The notes below the pieces were generated by a model, which saw only the letters and a program-made list of their open reading frames with translations, had not been told where the DNA came from and searched no databases. A DNA stretch of 64,000 nucleotides from Acidobacteriota bacterium (lineage in GTDB: Bacteria > Acidobacteriota > Polarisedimenticolia > Polarisedimenticolales > Polarisedimenticolaceae), in the NCBI GenBank assembly GCA_029861955.1, contig JAOTYK010000015.1:1-64000 (forward strand), given 5' to 3'. Position numbers and translations under genes: made by a program. This document shows, one piece after another, positions 35,949 to 44,367 of the stretch (position 1 is its first letter; every line of letters starts with the position of its first letter).

Positions 35949-37025
35949 CTAGACCTCGTCGTAGAAAAACTGGTTCAGGCACTGGATGCGATCCTCGTAG
36001 GTGTCCGGATACAGGAACCAGGACGCTGCAGCCAGCGATGACAGCAGCGAGTTGCCGTCCTGCGGCGTAAAGCAATAGCCGACGACTTCCGTGCCACCGT
36101 CCCGGACGGCGACTGTCGGCAGTGCGATGACCGTCACGTTGAGAATTCGACCGAACTGACCATGATCGCGGCCGAACGAAAAGACGCCGTTCGCCGATGT
36201 CTTGTAGGTCACCGAAACACGGTCGTTGAGCTTGAGGTTCTCGGTCACCTTCTCGAGGGTCGTCGGATTATTGAGACGAAGGTCGAAGAAGATCGTATGC
36301 ATGTACTGCGTATTCAGTTTGATCGCCGTTGAGAACAGCTCCATGTCGTAACCCATCGTATTGAACAGATGCCACGCATCGCGGGCATGATGGGTCCCGA
36401 ACCTCGCGTCCTTGTGCGCGCCGACCTGCGGCGACGGGACGAAGCTGCTGTCTTGCGACAGGTCGTTGGCGCGACGCATACAGACGAAGCGTCCGGAGGA
36501 GAGGTTCTCGGCACCCCCGCCGGCCATGGCCACGGCCTGAATCAGGATCGACAGGTTATGAGTGTTGCACGATACGACCTGAAGGAACTGGTCTTCACCG
36601 GGAACGAGCGCGCTGTCGTTGATGCCACGGGCGTAAGGCTTCCCGAAGCCGAACTCACTGCCCTGGGCGATGAACCCCCGCGTGTTGTTGGTGAACTTCT
36701 CGTAGTACTCGGTCTTGTTATAGGTGCCGACACCGGACGGCGTGCAATCGATGACCACGCCCGCACGCTGGATCGCCTCGATGGCCTCGTAGCTCGGCTC
36801 CATGCCGAGATCCTGGAACCCCTTGGCCGCGCCCTCGTCGACGCACAGCTTCGCGCCTCGCTTCATCAGGTTGACGACCTTCGATCGGTCGGTGAGGAGG
36901 GGAGTTCGCTTGTGAAACGTTACCTCCTCGATGCCGAGCGGCTCCTTGAGCTGGCTGAGAAGGCCGATTAGCGGCTCGCCGATGGTTCCGGTGCCGATGA
37001 CGTGCACGATAGGACTGGCGCTCAT
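35949..37025 (-). CDS. Type II (archaeal-like) glyceraldehyde-3-phosphate dehydrogenase homologue
   Basis: 358 residues from an ATG at 37025 behind AGGAGA. A Rossmann opening (VIGTGTIGEPLIG, 10-22) is followed by IDCTPSGVGTYNK (92-104) and the presumed catalytic cysteine in QVVSCNTHNL (Cys 153), the layout of type II GAPDH. Type I bacterial GAPDH instead has SCTTN in another context. Type II enzymes often use NADP as well as NAD. The protein is divergent enough that a related phosphorylating dehydrogenase with another aldehyde substrate cannot be excluded. It is transcribed away from hprK from a strong promoter that carries a palindromic operator, so its expression is probably controlled. Confidence 0.75.
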   Translation of the reverse strand: MSASPIVHVIGTGTIGEPLIGLLSQLKEPLGIEEVTFHKRTPLLTDRSKVVNLMKRGAKLCVDEGAAKGFQDLGMEPSYEAIEAIQRAGVVIDCTPSGVGTYNKTEYYEKFTNNTRGFIAQGSEFGFGKPYARGINDSALVPGEDQFLQVVSCNTHNLSILIQAVAMAGGGAENLSSGRFVCMRRANDLSQDSSFVPSPQVGAHKDARFGTHHARDAWHLFNTMGYDMELFSTAIKLNTQYMHTIFFDLRLNNPTTLEKVTENLKLNDRVSVTYKTSANGVFSFGRDHGQFGRILNVTVIALPTVAVRDGGTEVVGYCFTPQDGNSLLSSLAAASWFLYPDTYEDRIQCLNQFFYDEV

Positions 37026-37097
37026 GAGGTCGGTCTCCTGTCGTCTTGAGGCCTCAAAACGATCTCGATTGTCTAGGAATGCGGTGTGCTCAGCAAA

Positions 37098-37126
37098 AAT
37101 ATGCCACCGTACCGGTGGAGTGTCAA
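37098..37126 (-). promoter_or_regulatory. Promoter of the GAPDH-like gene
   Basis: On the minus strand a perfect TTGACA (37126-37121) is separated by exactly 17 bases from CATATT (37103-37098), four of six matches. Transcription would begin near 37091, leaving a leader of about 65 bases before the ATG at 37025. The spacer is filled by a palindrome annotated separately. Confidence 0.7.
37104..37118. promoter_or_regulatory. Palindromic operator inside the promoter spacer
   Basis: CCACCG-TAC-CGGTGG is a perfect six-base inverted repeat with a three-base centre, lying precisely between the -35 and -10 boxes of the minus-strand GAPDH-like gene. A protein bound there would exclude RNA polymerase, so repression is the natural reading. 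The regulator is unknown. Confidence 0.6.
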
Positions 37127-37153
37127 TCGTGACGGCCTCCGAGTCGGGCTTCC

Positions 37154-37183
37154 TTGACAGCCTCCCGGCTCGGTTTCTACACT
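37154..37183 (+). promoter_or_regulatory. Promoter of the hprK operon
   Basis: A perfect TTGACA (37154-37159) is followed after 18 bases by TACACT (37178-37183), four of six matches. The predicted start near 37190 gives a 23-base leader to the ATG at 37213. The -35 box lies in the loop of an imperfect ten-base inverted repeat (CCGAGTCGGG at 37139-37148, CCCGGCTCGG at 37164-37173), a second possible regulator site. It is back-to-back with the GAPDH-like promoter. Confidence 0.6.
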
Positions 37184-37212
37184 CCGTTCTTTCAGCCACC
37201 AGTTTTCGAGGG

Positions 37213-38253
37213 ATGGGCAACGGTTTGGCAGAAGAAGACAGCTGCGCCATTCCCCGGATGTTCGTCCGCGAATTGCTCACGGACGCTGGAGCGGAGGCCC
37301 TCGCCTTCGATCTGATGTCCGGGGAGTCGGGGCTCGACAACGTCATCACCCGGCCTCGGATTCAGAAGCCGGGCTTGGCGCTTGCCGGGTTCTTCGAATA
37401 CATCCGACGGGGTCGGATCCAGGTTCTCGGAAACGCCGAATGGACGTTTCTCGAGGAACGGGCTCCGACGGAACGAGCACGCATCATCGCGCAGATGTGT
37501 CGACAGATTGACGGTTGCTTCGTGCTGACCCGCGATCTCGAGCCGCAGGCCGAGCTTCTCGAAGAAACGGAGAGGCACGGCGTTCCGTTACTGCGAACAT
37601 CCCTATCGACCTCGCGCGCGATCGACTTCCTGACCCGCTTCCTGGAGGATCGGCTGGCCCCTCGTGTGGTGGAACACGGTGTTCTACTCGACATCTATGG
37701 ATTGGGCGTGCTCCTTCTCGGAGAGAGCGGGGTCGGAAAGAGCGAGTGCGCTCTCGATCTGGTGGTTCGTGGTCATCGTCTCGTTGCCGACGATGTCGTC
37801 GAGGTCAGTCGGAGGGGAACGCAACTTGTCGGGACCGGCCCCGAGTTGACCCGTTATCATATGGAACTCCGGGGTGTCGGGATCGTCAACGTGCGGGATC
37901 TCTTCGGCGTCGCCGCGGTGCGGCTGTCCAAATATGTCGAGTATGTGGTTCGCCTCGACCCATGGCAGGCCGGAAAACGGTATGATCGGCTAGGCCTGGA
38001 TGAACAATCGTACGAGGTGATGGGAATCAAATTGCCCCACGTCGAGATGCCGGTTGGACCGGGACGGAATCTGTCGGTCCTGATCGAAGTCGCGGCACGT
38101 AACCACCTGCTCAAGCGGAAGGGCTACAACCCCGCCCGTGAGTTGGCCCGGCGGCTTGGAGAGCGAGTCGGCCCCAACGCAAGGAAACGGATCGACGCGG
38201 AGGACCTGGACGCCGTCACGATACGCCCCGAGAATCCGAACGGAGAAGGCTAG
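37213..38253 (+). CDS. hprK: HPr kinase/phosphorylase
   Basis: Bifunctional enzyme that phosphorylates HPr on Ser 46 and removes that phosphate. The P-loop GESGVGKS is at residues 170-177, running into the family block ECALDLVVRGHRLVADD. The later signature MELRGVGIVNVRDLFG is also present. The N-terminal domain begins at MFVRELLTD. I take the ATG at 37213 (346 residues), consistent with a predicted transcript start near 37190; an ATG at 37258 would also work. rapZ follows after one base, and the HPr target, with Ser 46 conserved, is three genes downstream. Confidence 0.94.
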   Translation: MGNGLAEEDSCAIPRMFVRELLTDAGAEALAFDLMSGESGLDNVITRPRIQKPGLALAGFFEYIRRGRIQVLGNAEWTFLEERAPTERARIIAQMCRQIDGCFVLTRDLEPQAELLEETERHGVPLLRTSLSTSRAIDFLTRFLEDRLAPRVVEHGVLLDIYGLGVLLLGESGVGKSECALDLVVRGHRLVADDVVEVSRRGTQLVGTGPELTRYHMELRGVGIVNVRDLFGVAAVRLSKYVEYVVRLDPWQAGKRYDRLGLDEQSYEVMGIKLPHVEMPVGPGRNLSVLIEVAARNHLLKRKGYNPARELARRLGERVGPNARKRIDAEDLDAVTIRPENPNGEG

Positions 38254-38254
38254 C

Positions 38255-39118
38255 GTGGATCGTCTCGTAGTGATCACCGGTCTGTCGGGGTCCGGGAAGA
38301 CGCTTGCGGCCAACTGTCTGGAAGATCTCGGGTTCTTCTGTGTGGACAATCTCCCGGTCGATCTGATCCCTCCATTCTGGCAGTTGATGCGACGGAGTGG
38401 ATCTCGGCTCGGGCAAGCCGCCATCGTCGTCGACGCGCGGGAGAGCGCGTTCCTCGAGCGCTACCCCACGAGCCTGGCCCATCTAGAGGATCACGGAATC
38501 CCGATCGAGTTGATCTTCTTCGAGTGTTCAGACGATGTTCTCAAGCGCCGATTCAGTGAGAGTCGGCGACCGCATCCGATGTCCTCCACCGGTGGGACGC
38601 TCGAGGAAGCCATCGCCGCAGAGCGGGTCGCGTTGGGCCCTCTTCGAGAACGCGCCGAGAGAATTGTCGATACATCCGCCTTCACATCCCATGAACTACG
38701 GGCGTTCTTGAAGCGAAACTACGGGGGTGAAGAGGCCGGCGGGATGCCCCAGGTGACCGTCCTGTCCTTCGGCTTCAAATACGGCGCCCCCACCGAGGCC
38801 GATCTGCTGTTCGATGTGCGGTTCCTCCCCAATCCGTATTTCGACGAGAATCTTCGTCATCTCGATGGGCGTAACCCGGAAGTCGCCGCCTATGTATCCA
38901 GCCACGAGAAGACCGGCCAGTTTGCCAGTCGACTCGAGGAGTTCCTGACATTTCTTGTGCCGCACTACGCCGAGGAAGGGAAGACCTACCTGACGGTCGC
39001 CATCGGTTGCACCGGTGGAAAACATCGTTCCGTCGCGATGTCCGAGCGGATCGGTGCCTTCCTACAGGGACAGGATATTCCCGCCGTCGTCCATCATCGC
39101 GACGTGGGCAAGGAGTGA
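38255..39118 (+). CDS. rapZ: RapZ-family nucleotide-binding protein
   Basis: 287 residues with the P-loop GLSGSGKT (9-16), CVDNLPVDLIPP near 32, and the C-terminal block VAIGCTGGKHRSV plus HHRDVGK, the zone that binds RNA in E. coli RapZ. RapZ directs an sRNA controlling glucosamine-6-phosphate synthase in enterics; in other phyla its role is less certain. The GTG at 38255 follows GGAGAAGG, and its stop overlaps the EIIA start. Its placement with PTS genes is conserved in proteobacteria. Confidence 0.94.
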   Translation: MDRLVVITGLSGSGKTLAANCLEDLGFFCVDNLPVDLIPPFWQLMRRSGSRLGQAAIVVDARESAFLERYPTSLAHLEDHGIPIELIFFECSDDVLKRRFSESRRPHPMSSTGGTLEEAIAAERVALGPLRERAERIVDTSAFTSHELRAFLKRNYGGEEAGGMPQVTVLSFGFKYGAPTEADLLFDVRFLPNPYFDENLRHLDGRNPEVAAYVSSHEKTGQFASRLEEFLTFLVPHYAEEGKTYLTVAIGCTGGKHRSVAMSERIGAFLQGQDIPAVVHHRDVGKE

Positions 39119-39555
39119 GCGACATTACGACAGGCGGGCAGAATGCACGATCGATCGGCCTGCTGGTTGTAACCCATGGTGGATTGGCGGAAGAACTGGT
39201 GGCTGCCGCCCTCAAGATCGTCGGAGACATCGACGCCCTCGCGGCGGTCTCGATCGACTGGGACGATGATGCCGGTGAAGCGGCGCGCCGGATCGAAGTG
39301 GGCATCCGGGCGGTCGAGCGAGATCACGGTGTCCTGGTCCTGACGGACATGTTCGGCGGAACCCCCACCAACCTGGCACTCTCCCAGCACGACGGCGTGG
39401 AGGTCGAGGTCGTGACGGGCGTCAATCTTCCGATGGTCATCAAGTTCGCAAGCCTGCGCGGCTCACCGGCGCTCAGCGAGGCGGCCGGTCGAATCGCCGA
39501 TCAGGGGAGGGAGGCCATTCAGGTGGCGTCGGAACTCTTGGAGCGCGATGCGTGA
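39115..39555 (+). CDS. PTS EIIA component, mannose/fructose (ManX-like) family
   Basis: 146 residues. The phosphoacceptor is His 21 in VVTHGGLAEEL, and LTDMFGGTPTNLA near 77-89 is the family's second signature. It accepts phosphate from HPr. No EIIB, EIIC or EIID gene is near, so it probably has a regulatory role. The GTG start overlaps the rapZ stop and the end overlaps the HPr start (GTGAG). Confidence 0.9.
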   Translation: MSDITTGGQNARSIGLLVVTHGGLAEELVAAALKIVGDIDALAAVSIDWDDDAGEAARRIEVGIRAVERDHGVLVLTDMFGGTPTNLALSQHDGVEVEVVTGVNLPMVIKFASLRGSPALSEAAGRIADQGREAIQVASELLERDA

Positions 39556-39821
39556 GACGAATCGAACTCGTCATCCAGAACCGATTGGGACTGCACGCCC
39601 GCGCCGCAGCGAAATTTGTTCACCTGGCCAACGAGTTCTCGGCCTCCATCGGCATCGAGAAGGGTCAGACCCGGGTGAACGGGAAGTCGATTCTCGGTTT
39701 GCTGACCCTCGCGGCGGCTTGCGGCTGCCCCATCGTCCTCACCGCCGAGGGTGACGATGAGGGTGCGGCCGCGGATACACTGGCAGCTCTGGTGAACTCC
39801 CGCTTCGGGGAGGATGACTAG
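39552..39821 (+). CDS. ptsH: Phosphocarrier protein HPr
   Basis: 89 residues. The catalytic histidine is His 15 in GLHARAAAKFV, and the regulatory serine is Ser 46 in VNGKSILGLL, both at the standard positions. The preserved Ser 46 agrees with the HPr kinase upstream, so the HPr can carry either the PEP-derived His phosphate or the ATP-derived Ser phosphate. The start is a GTG overlapping the EIIA stop. Confidence 0.96.
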   Translation: MRRIELVIQNRLGLHARAAAKFVHLANEFSASIGIEKGQTRVNGKSILGLLTLAAACGCPIVLTAEGDDEGAAADTLAALVNSRFGEDD

Positions 39822-41612
39822 ATGGCGGAGCAACATGTCGGTCAGGGCGTGGCGCCCGGCGTCGGCGTCGGGAAGGTCTGGATCCTGCACCCGGAGTCCC
39901 TGCCGCAATCCGCCATCGCCGTGCCCGCCAAACAGGTCGCCACCGAGATTCAGTCGTTCTCGGAGGCCCGCGAAACGGCCCGTCAACAGCTTCTCACGTT
40001 GCGGCAACGGGTATCGCGGGAGATTGGCGAGCACTACGCGACCATCCTCGACGCCCAGTGCGCGATTCTCGATGACCCGGGCCTGATCGCGGGAACGGAG
40101 TCACGGATCCGGGAGGACTCCGTCGGTGCGTCCTGGGCGCTACGCGAGACCGTCGACGGCTACGCTCGGCGCTTCGAGGCCGTTGACACCGACCACCTTC
40201 GCGAGCGGGTCGGCGATCTCTACGATGTCCACCGTCGCCTACAACGAATCCTGAGGGGACTGCCCGATGCCCCCCGCGAGCTTCCCGATGGGACCTGGGT
40301 CGTCGTTGCTCGCCAGCTGGTGCCATCGGATGCGGTGCAATTGGCGGGTAAGGGTGTCGTCGGCCTCGTCAGCGATCTTGGCGGGCCGACCAGCCACACC
40401 GCGATCCTCGCGCAGGCGTTGGGGGTTCCCGCGGTCGTCGGCCTCCACGACTTCAGCCTCCGAGTTCGCCCGGCCGAGACGATCATCGTTGACGGAGAGG
40501 GCGGGGAGGTCTGGCTGGAGCCGGGCCCCGACGAACTGACCGCGGCCCGTGATCGTGAAGCGCGTTGGCGGGAGCAAGAAACCGAGCCGATGGGTGGCCA
40601 GGACGCCCCGGTCGTTTTGACCCGCGACGGAGTGGAGGTGACCGTTCGGGCGAATATCGAATTTCTCTCCCAGCTCGAGACGGTGAAACGCGCCGGAGCC
40701 ACGGGTGTCGGTCTCTATCGTTCGGAGTTCTTGTTCATCAGCGAGTCCCCGTCGATCCCCGACGATCGAATTCACGAGGACGCCTATCGCGAGCTCGTTC
40801 GAAGCTGTGCACCTCATCCTGCCGTGATTCGAACGTTCGATCTGGGCGGCGAAAAGTATCTACACGACGTCCTTGAGGATCGTGGCGGGAATCCTGTCCT
40901 CGGGTTGCGAGGCGTTCGACTCTGCCTCCAGCGGCCAGACATTTTTCGACCGCAACTCCGTGGTCTTCTTCGCGCGGCGGGCGAGGGCGATCTACGCATC
41001 CTCTTGCCGGTCGTCACGTTCGTCGACGAGATCCGTCGTGTGCGGCAACTCCTCGACGAAGAGGCGAGGAAGCTGCGTGAGGCGGGCGAGACGATTCGAG
41101 ACGAGATTCCCCTCGGCGTCATGATCGAGGTTCCGGCGGCCGCGCTCGCGGCAGAACAACTCGCCCGTGAAGCCGATTTCTTCAGCATCGGATCGAACGA
41201 TCTGATCCAGTATGCGCTGGCCGTCGATCGTGGGAACGAGGCCGTGCAGTATCTCTACCAACCGACTCACCCGGGTGTCATTCGGCTACTGGAGAGCGTG
41301 GTCTCCGCCGCGGCACGACGCGGGATCCCGGTATCGCTCTGCGGGGAGATGGCCGCCGATCCGGATCTGACCGGTCTGCTCATGGGGCTGGGAATTCGCG
41401 AGCTCTCCGTTCGACCTCAGAGCCTGGGCTGTCTCCGTGAGAGCCTGGCGTCCGTCGATGTCGGCAGGATGTCCGCGTTCGTCGCGGGGCTCGGAAGCGC
41501 GGCGGATGCCGAGGAGGTCCGTCGCCGATTACAGGCTGTCGGAGAGCCCCAGGAGGCCTCCGAGGCAGTTTCCGTTGCGCCCGTCGGAGAGTCACCGTAT
41601 CAGGATTATTGA
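39822..41612 (+). CDS. ptsI: PTS enzyme I (PEP-protein phosphotransferase)
   Basis: Takes phosphate from PEP and passes it to HPr. The 596-residue chain has the N-terminal HPr-binding region, the phosphohistidine motif GGPTSHTAILA (His 192), and the C-terminal PEP barrel with GLYRSEFLF, GSNDLIQYALAVDRGNE and the active-site cysteine in SLCGEMA (Cys 507). The ATG follows the HPr stop directly. PEP supply may be tied to PPDK at 14-17 kb. Confidence 0.96.
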   Translation: MAEQHVGQGVAPGVGVGKVWILHPESLPQSAIAVPAKQVATEIQSFSEARETARQQLLTLRQRVSREIGEHYATILDAQCAILDDPGLIAGTESRIREDSVGASWALRETVDGYARRFEAVDTDHLRERVGDLYDVHRRLQRILRGLPDAPRELPDGTWVVVARQLVPSDAVQLAGKGVVGLVSDLGGPTSHTAILAQALGVPAVVGLHDFSLRVRPAETIIVDGEGGEVWLEPGPDELTAARDREARWREQETEPMGGQDAPVVLTRDGVEVTVRANIEFLSQLETVKRAGATGVGLYRSEFLFISESPSIPDDRIHEDAYRELVRSCAPHPAVIRTFDLGGEKYLHDVLEDRGGNPVLGLRGVRLCLQRPDIFRPQLRGLLRAAGEGDLRILLPVVTFVDEIRRVRQLLDEEARKLREAGETIRDEIPLGVMIEVPAAALAAEQLAREADFFSIGSNDLIQYALAVDRGNEAVQYLYQPTHPGVIRLLESVVSAAARRGIPVSLCGEMAADPDLTGLLMGLGIRELSVRPQSLGCLRESLASVDVGRMSAFVAGLGSAADAEEVRRRLQAVGEPQEASEAVSVAPVGESPYQDY

Positions 41613-41630
41613 GTATCTGAGGAGGATGCC

Positions 41631-41999
41631 ATGGATCGGGTCGATAAGCCCTGGGGACACGAGATTCGTTTCATCTGCACGGATCGTTACGCGGGCAAGC
41701 TGCTCTTCATCACCGCTGGAAGTCAGCTGAGCCTTCAATACCACGAGAAGAAGGACGAGGCGTTCTACGTGCAGGATGGAACTCTGGAATTGGTCCTGGG
41801 CCAGGGCGACGACGAACGGGTCGAACGATTGACCGCCGGCGAGTCCCGCCACATCGAGCCCGGGACGATCCACCGATTCCGCGCCGTGACGGATTGCACC
41901 CTGTTCGAGGTCTCCACTCCCGAGCTGTACGATGTCGTACGGGTCGAGGACGACTTCGGCCGGGAAGGCCTGAAGGATGCTCCGGGCAGCATCAAATAG
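41631..41999 (+). CDS. Cupin-fold protein, mannose-6-phosphate isomerase type
   Basis: 122-residue single-domain cupin. KPWGHEIRF opens the domain, QLSLQYHEKKDEAFYV gives the first metal-binding cupin motif, and EPGTIHRF the second. It resembles the C-terminal domain of ManC and related sugar-phosphate isomerases. It follows ptsI by 18 bases with an AGGAGG ribosome site, so it is probably the last gene of the PTS operon. The substrate is unknown. Confidence 0.8.
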   Translation: MDRVDKPWGHEIRFICTDRYAGKLLFITAGSQLSLQYHEKKDEAFYVQDGTLELVLGQGDDERVERLTAGESRHIEPGTIHRFRAVTDCTLFEVSTPELYDVVRVEDDFGREGLKDAPGSIK

Positions 42000-42020
42000 C
42001 GGAGGAGCGCAAGTCGGGTC

Positions 42021-42050
42021 TTGCCCAGGCCCCATCGACCGATTTATAGT
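42021..42050 (+). promoter_or_regulatory. Promoter before the MerR-type regulator
   Basis: TTGCCC (42021-42026) and TATAGT (42045-42050) are spaced by 18 bases. Transcription would start near 42057, at or just before the possible GTG start (42058), so the mRNA would have almost no leader. Confidence 0.5.
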
Positions 42051-42066
42051 GTGAGGCGTGTTGGAA

Positions 42067-42678
42067 ATGACCCCGATACCGGACAAACAGTTCTTTCGCA
42101 TCAATGAGGTGTGTCAGGTCACCGATACGCAGCCGTACGTCCTGCGATTCTGGGAAAGCGAGTTTCCGCAACTGGCACCCGATCGTAAAGGGGGCGGCCA
42201 GAGTCTCTATCGACGGCAGGACGTGGCGCTGGTGATGCGCATCAAGCAACTGCTCTATGACGAGGAGTACACCCTGGACCGCGCGCGTGCCTGTATCGAG
42301 GAAGAGCTTAGCTCCCGGGGTGGCAAGAAGGGCAAGGGCAAGACGGTCGCCGGCAAGAAGGCGACCCCCCGCGCCGGTAAGGGTTCCAAGACGAAGCAAC
42401 CCGTGTCCCAGACATCCCCAACCGTGGTGCCGGCGGCTTCGCGCGGAAACGATCGACTGGACTTTGGCGGCGAGGCCGGAGTCGCCCGAGAGCGCTATGA
42501 AGACGCGATCGAGGAGATTGCCCATCTTCGTCTCCTGGTCCAGGAAGCGGATGCCAAACTCCGCAAGGCTGACGGCCTGCGGCAGGCCTCGGACCGGCGA
42601 GCGGCCCATCATCAAGCGCGCTCCGAGAAGTTGTTCGCCCGTTTCGAGCAACTCCTGCAGATCCTCGAAAAGGGTTAA
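42067..42678 (+). CDS. MerR-family transcriptional regulator with lysine-rich linker
   Basis: About 203 residues. The N-terminal winged helix-turn-helix (FFRINEVCQVTDTQPYVLRFWE ... GGGQSLYRRQDV, shown in parts) is MerR-like. A lysine/glycine/alanine-rich segment (GGKKGKGKTVAGKK) links it to a C-terminal coiled coil (RYEDAIEEIAHLRLLVQEAD). No effector-binding domain or cysteine sensor motif is seen. Starts at GTG 42058, TTG 42061 and ATG 42067 are all possible. I use the ATG, which has GAGG ten bases upstream. The gene precedes a tRNA-Pro gene. Confidence 0.8.
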   Translation: MTPIPDKQFFRINEVCQVTDTQPYVLRFWESEFPQLAPDRKGGGQSLYRRQDVALVMRIKQLLYDEEYTLDRARACIEEELSSRGGKKGKGKTVAGKKATPRAGKGSKTKQPVSQTSPTVVPAASRGNDRLDFGGEAGVARERYEDAIEEIAHLRLLVQEADAKLRKADGLRQASDRRAAHHQARSEKLFARFEQLLQILEKG

Positions 42679-42697
42679 GAGGCCGAATGCCCGTCGC

Positions 42698-42726
42698 TTG
42701 ACGGGTTCGCGGCCATTCCCTAACAT
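42698..42726 (+). promoter_or_regulatory. Promoter for tRNA-Pro(GGG)
   Basis: TTGACG (42698-42703), a 17-base spacer, then TAACAT (42721-42726). It lies in the gap after the MerR gene; the transcript would carry about 70 leader bases to the tRNA at 42804. Confidence 0.45.
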
Positions 42727-42803
42727 TCAGCACCCGTCATCGGAGATGTCTACGGATGTCTCACCCTGCGATGTCGGGTAGGTTAGCTCGGGTAGTTTCG
42801 GGT

Positions 42804-42880
42804 CGGGGCGTGGCGCAGCCCGGTAGCGCACTTGCTTGGGGTGTAAGTGGTCGCTGGTTCAAATCCAGTCGCCCCGACCA
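42804..42880 (+). tRNA. tRNA-Pro, anticodon GGG
   Basis: A 77-base cloverleaf with encoded CCA. The acceptor arm is CGGGGCG paired with CGCCCCG, then A and CCA. The anticodon stem CTTGC/GTAAG holds the loop TTGGGGT with anticodon GGG at 42838-42840. The T arm contains GGTTCAAATCC. It reads CCC and CCU proline codons. The start of surE lies 54 bases downstream. Confidence 0.95.
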
Positions 42881-42934
42881 ATTTCCGAATTCAGAACACG
42901 ACACGCGTTGCCGGAATCGAGGGGATCAGCCGCA

Positions 42935-43705
42935 GTGAGTTCTGCCGCAGCGCTCCCACGAATCCTACTGACGAATGACGACGGAATTTCGGCGCCCGGT
43001 CTTCATGCGCTGGCCGACGCCGTCGCCGCCTTCGGCGAGGTCGTGATCGTCGCACCGGATCGTGAGCGGAGTGCATCGAGCCACGCTCTGACCCTCGGTC
43101 GAGCGCTCGCAGTCCAGAAGCTTGGCAACGCACAGTTCCGAGTCGACGGCACTCCCACCGATTGTGTGCATCTCGCGTTCTCGACGTTGTTGACAGACCG
43201 GTTGCCGACGCTGGTTCTTTCGGGCATCAACCGCGGGCTGAACGTCGGAGACGACGTGACCTATTCCGGAACCGTTGCGGGAGCGATGGAGGCGACGCTA
43301 CTTGGCGTCACCGCTCTGGCGATCTCTTCCGACTATCAAGCGGGGGCGGAACCGGACTACGAGGCGGCGGCGAGGATCGCAGCCGGTCTCGTTCCGCGAC
43401 TGCTGACCGAGGGCCTTCCATCGCGGACGTTGCTCAACCTGAATGTTCCGGTGGGGGAGGTCCACGGAATTCGTGTGACCCGCCAGGGCGGACGCCAGTA
43501 CCGGGCAACGGCACGGGAGGACCATGGCCCGTTCGAGTATCGAAAACTGTGGATCGACGTGGCGGACACCAAGCCCACGGACGAGCCCGATGGGGATCAT
43601 CGGGCCATCGCCGAGGGCTTCGCCTCCCTTTCACCTCTGACGACCAACTGGACCCATGACGAGGCGCTCGGTTCTCTCGCCGGTTGGTCGGGCGCGGTGG
43701 AGTAG
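42935..43705 (+). CDS. surE: 5'/3'-nucleotidase SurE
   Basis: Metal-dependent nucleoside monophosphatase linked to stress survival. LLTNDDGISAPG near residues 10-21 supplies the metal-binding Asp pair. APDRERSASSHALT and SGINRGLNVGDDVTYSGTV (shown within length limits) follow, all strongly conserved. The GTG at 42935 has GAGGGG upstream and gives 256 residues; the frame continues upstream through the tRNA but is not a gene there. pcm follows two bases after the stop, the common surE-pcm order. Confidence 0.94.
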   Translation: MSSAAALPRILLTNDDGISAPGLHALADAVAAFGEVVIVAPDRERSASSHALTLGRALAVQKLGNAQFRVDGTPTDCVHLAFSTLLTDRLPTLVLSGINRGLNVGDDVTYSGTVAGAMEATLLGVTALAISSDYQAGAEPDYEAAARIAAGLVPRLLTEGLPSRTLLNLNVPVGEVHGIRVTRQGGRQYRATAREDHGPFEYRKLWIDVADTKPTDEPDGDHRAIAEGFASLSPLTTNWTHDEALGSLAGWSGAVE

Positions 43706-43707
43706 TC

Positions 43708-44367
43708 GTGTCAAACCCGAGGGAGAGTCGCGGACGCGGGCACCTGGTTCAGGATCTGGCCAAGAAGGGGATCCGCAGTCGCCGCGTGCTGGACTCCATC
43801 GGCCAGACCCCCCGTGAGCGATTCGTCGAAGAGGCGTTGGCCGGCAAGGCGTACAACGACGTATCGCTTCCCATCGGGGAAGCACAGACCATCTCCCAAC
43901 CCTGGATCGTCGCGCGGATGACGGAACTACTCGAACCCGACGGATCGGGTGGCGATGTCCTGGAGATCGGTACCGGGTCGGGCTATCAGGCCGCGATCCT
44001 GTCCCATCTGTTCTCCAGGGTGTTCACGGTCGAGCGCATCGCGGCCCTGTCGCAGAGGGCGCGACGGACCCTTCGCGAACTCTCAATCGAAAATGTTCAC
44101 TTCAAGATCTTTGACGGAACGTATGGGTGGGGTGAGTTTGCCCCGTACCGCGGAATTCTGGTGACCGCCGCGTCGCCGTCCGTTCCTGAGCCCCTCCTGT
44201 CGCAGTTGGCCGACGGTGGCCATCTTGTGGTTCCCGTCGCCGATCCGGCGTCGTCGCGACAACAGATCCTGACACGCGTGACGCGTGAGGGAGATCGCTT
44301 CATCGAGGAGGTTCACGGGGGCTGTCGGTTTGTTCCGCTTATCGGTCGATATGGGTATGACAAATGA
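43708..44367 (+). CDS. pcm: Protein-L-isoaspartate O-methyltransferase
   Basis: Repairs isoaspartyl damage in proteins with S-adenosylmethionine. 219 residues with the SAM motif VLEIGTGSGYQAAIL near 90-104, preceded by PIGEAQTISQPWIVARM, a family signature, and followed by the GGHLVVPV block. The GTG at 43708 has GGTGGAG upstream. Its stop overlaps the next start (ATGACA). Confidence 0.94.
   Translation: MSNPRESRGRGHLVQDLAKKGIRSRRVLDSIGQTPRERFVEEALAGKAYNDVSLPIGEAQTISQPWIVARMTELLEPDGSGGDVLEIGTGSGYQAAILSHLFSRVFTVERIAALSQRARRTLRELSIENVHFKIFDGTYGWGEFAPYRGILVTAASPSVPEPLLSQLADGGHLVVPVADPASSRQQILTRVTREGDRFIEEVHGGCRFVPLIGRYGYDK

Noticed and set aside
42756-42938. A 60-residue plus-strand frame across the tRNA-Pro(GGG) gene
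   Set aside because: It is the usual spurious translation of a tRNA gene ([11 protein letters not shown] type) and has no gene-like support.
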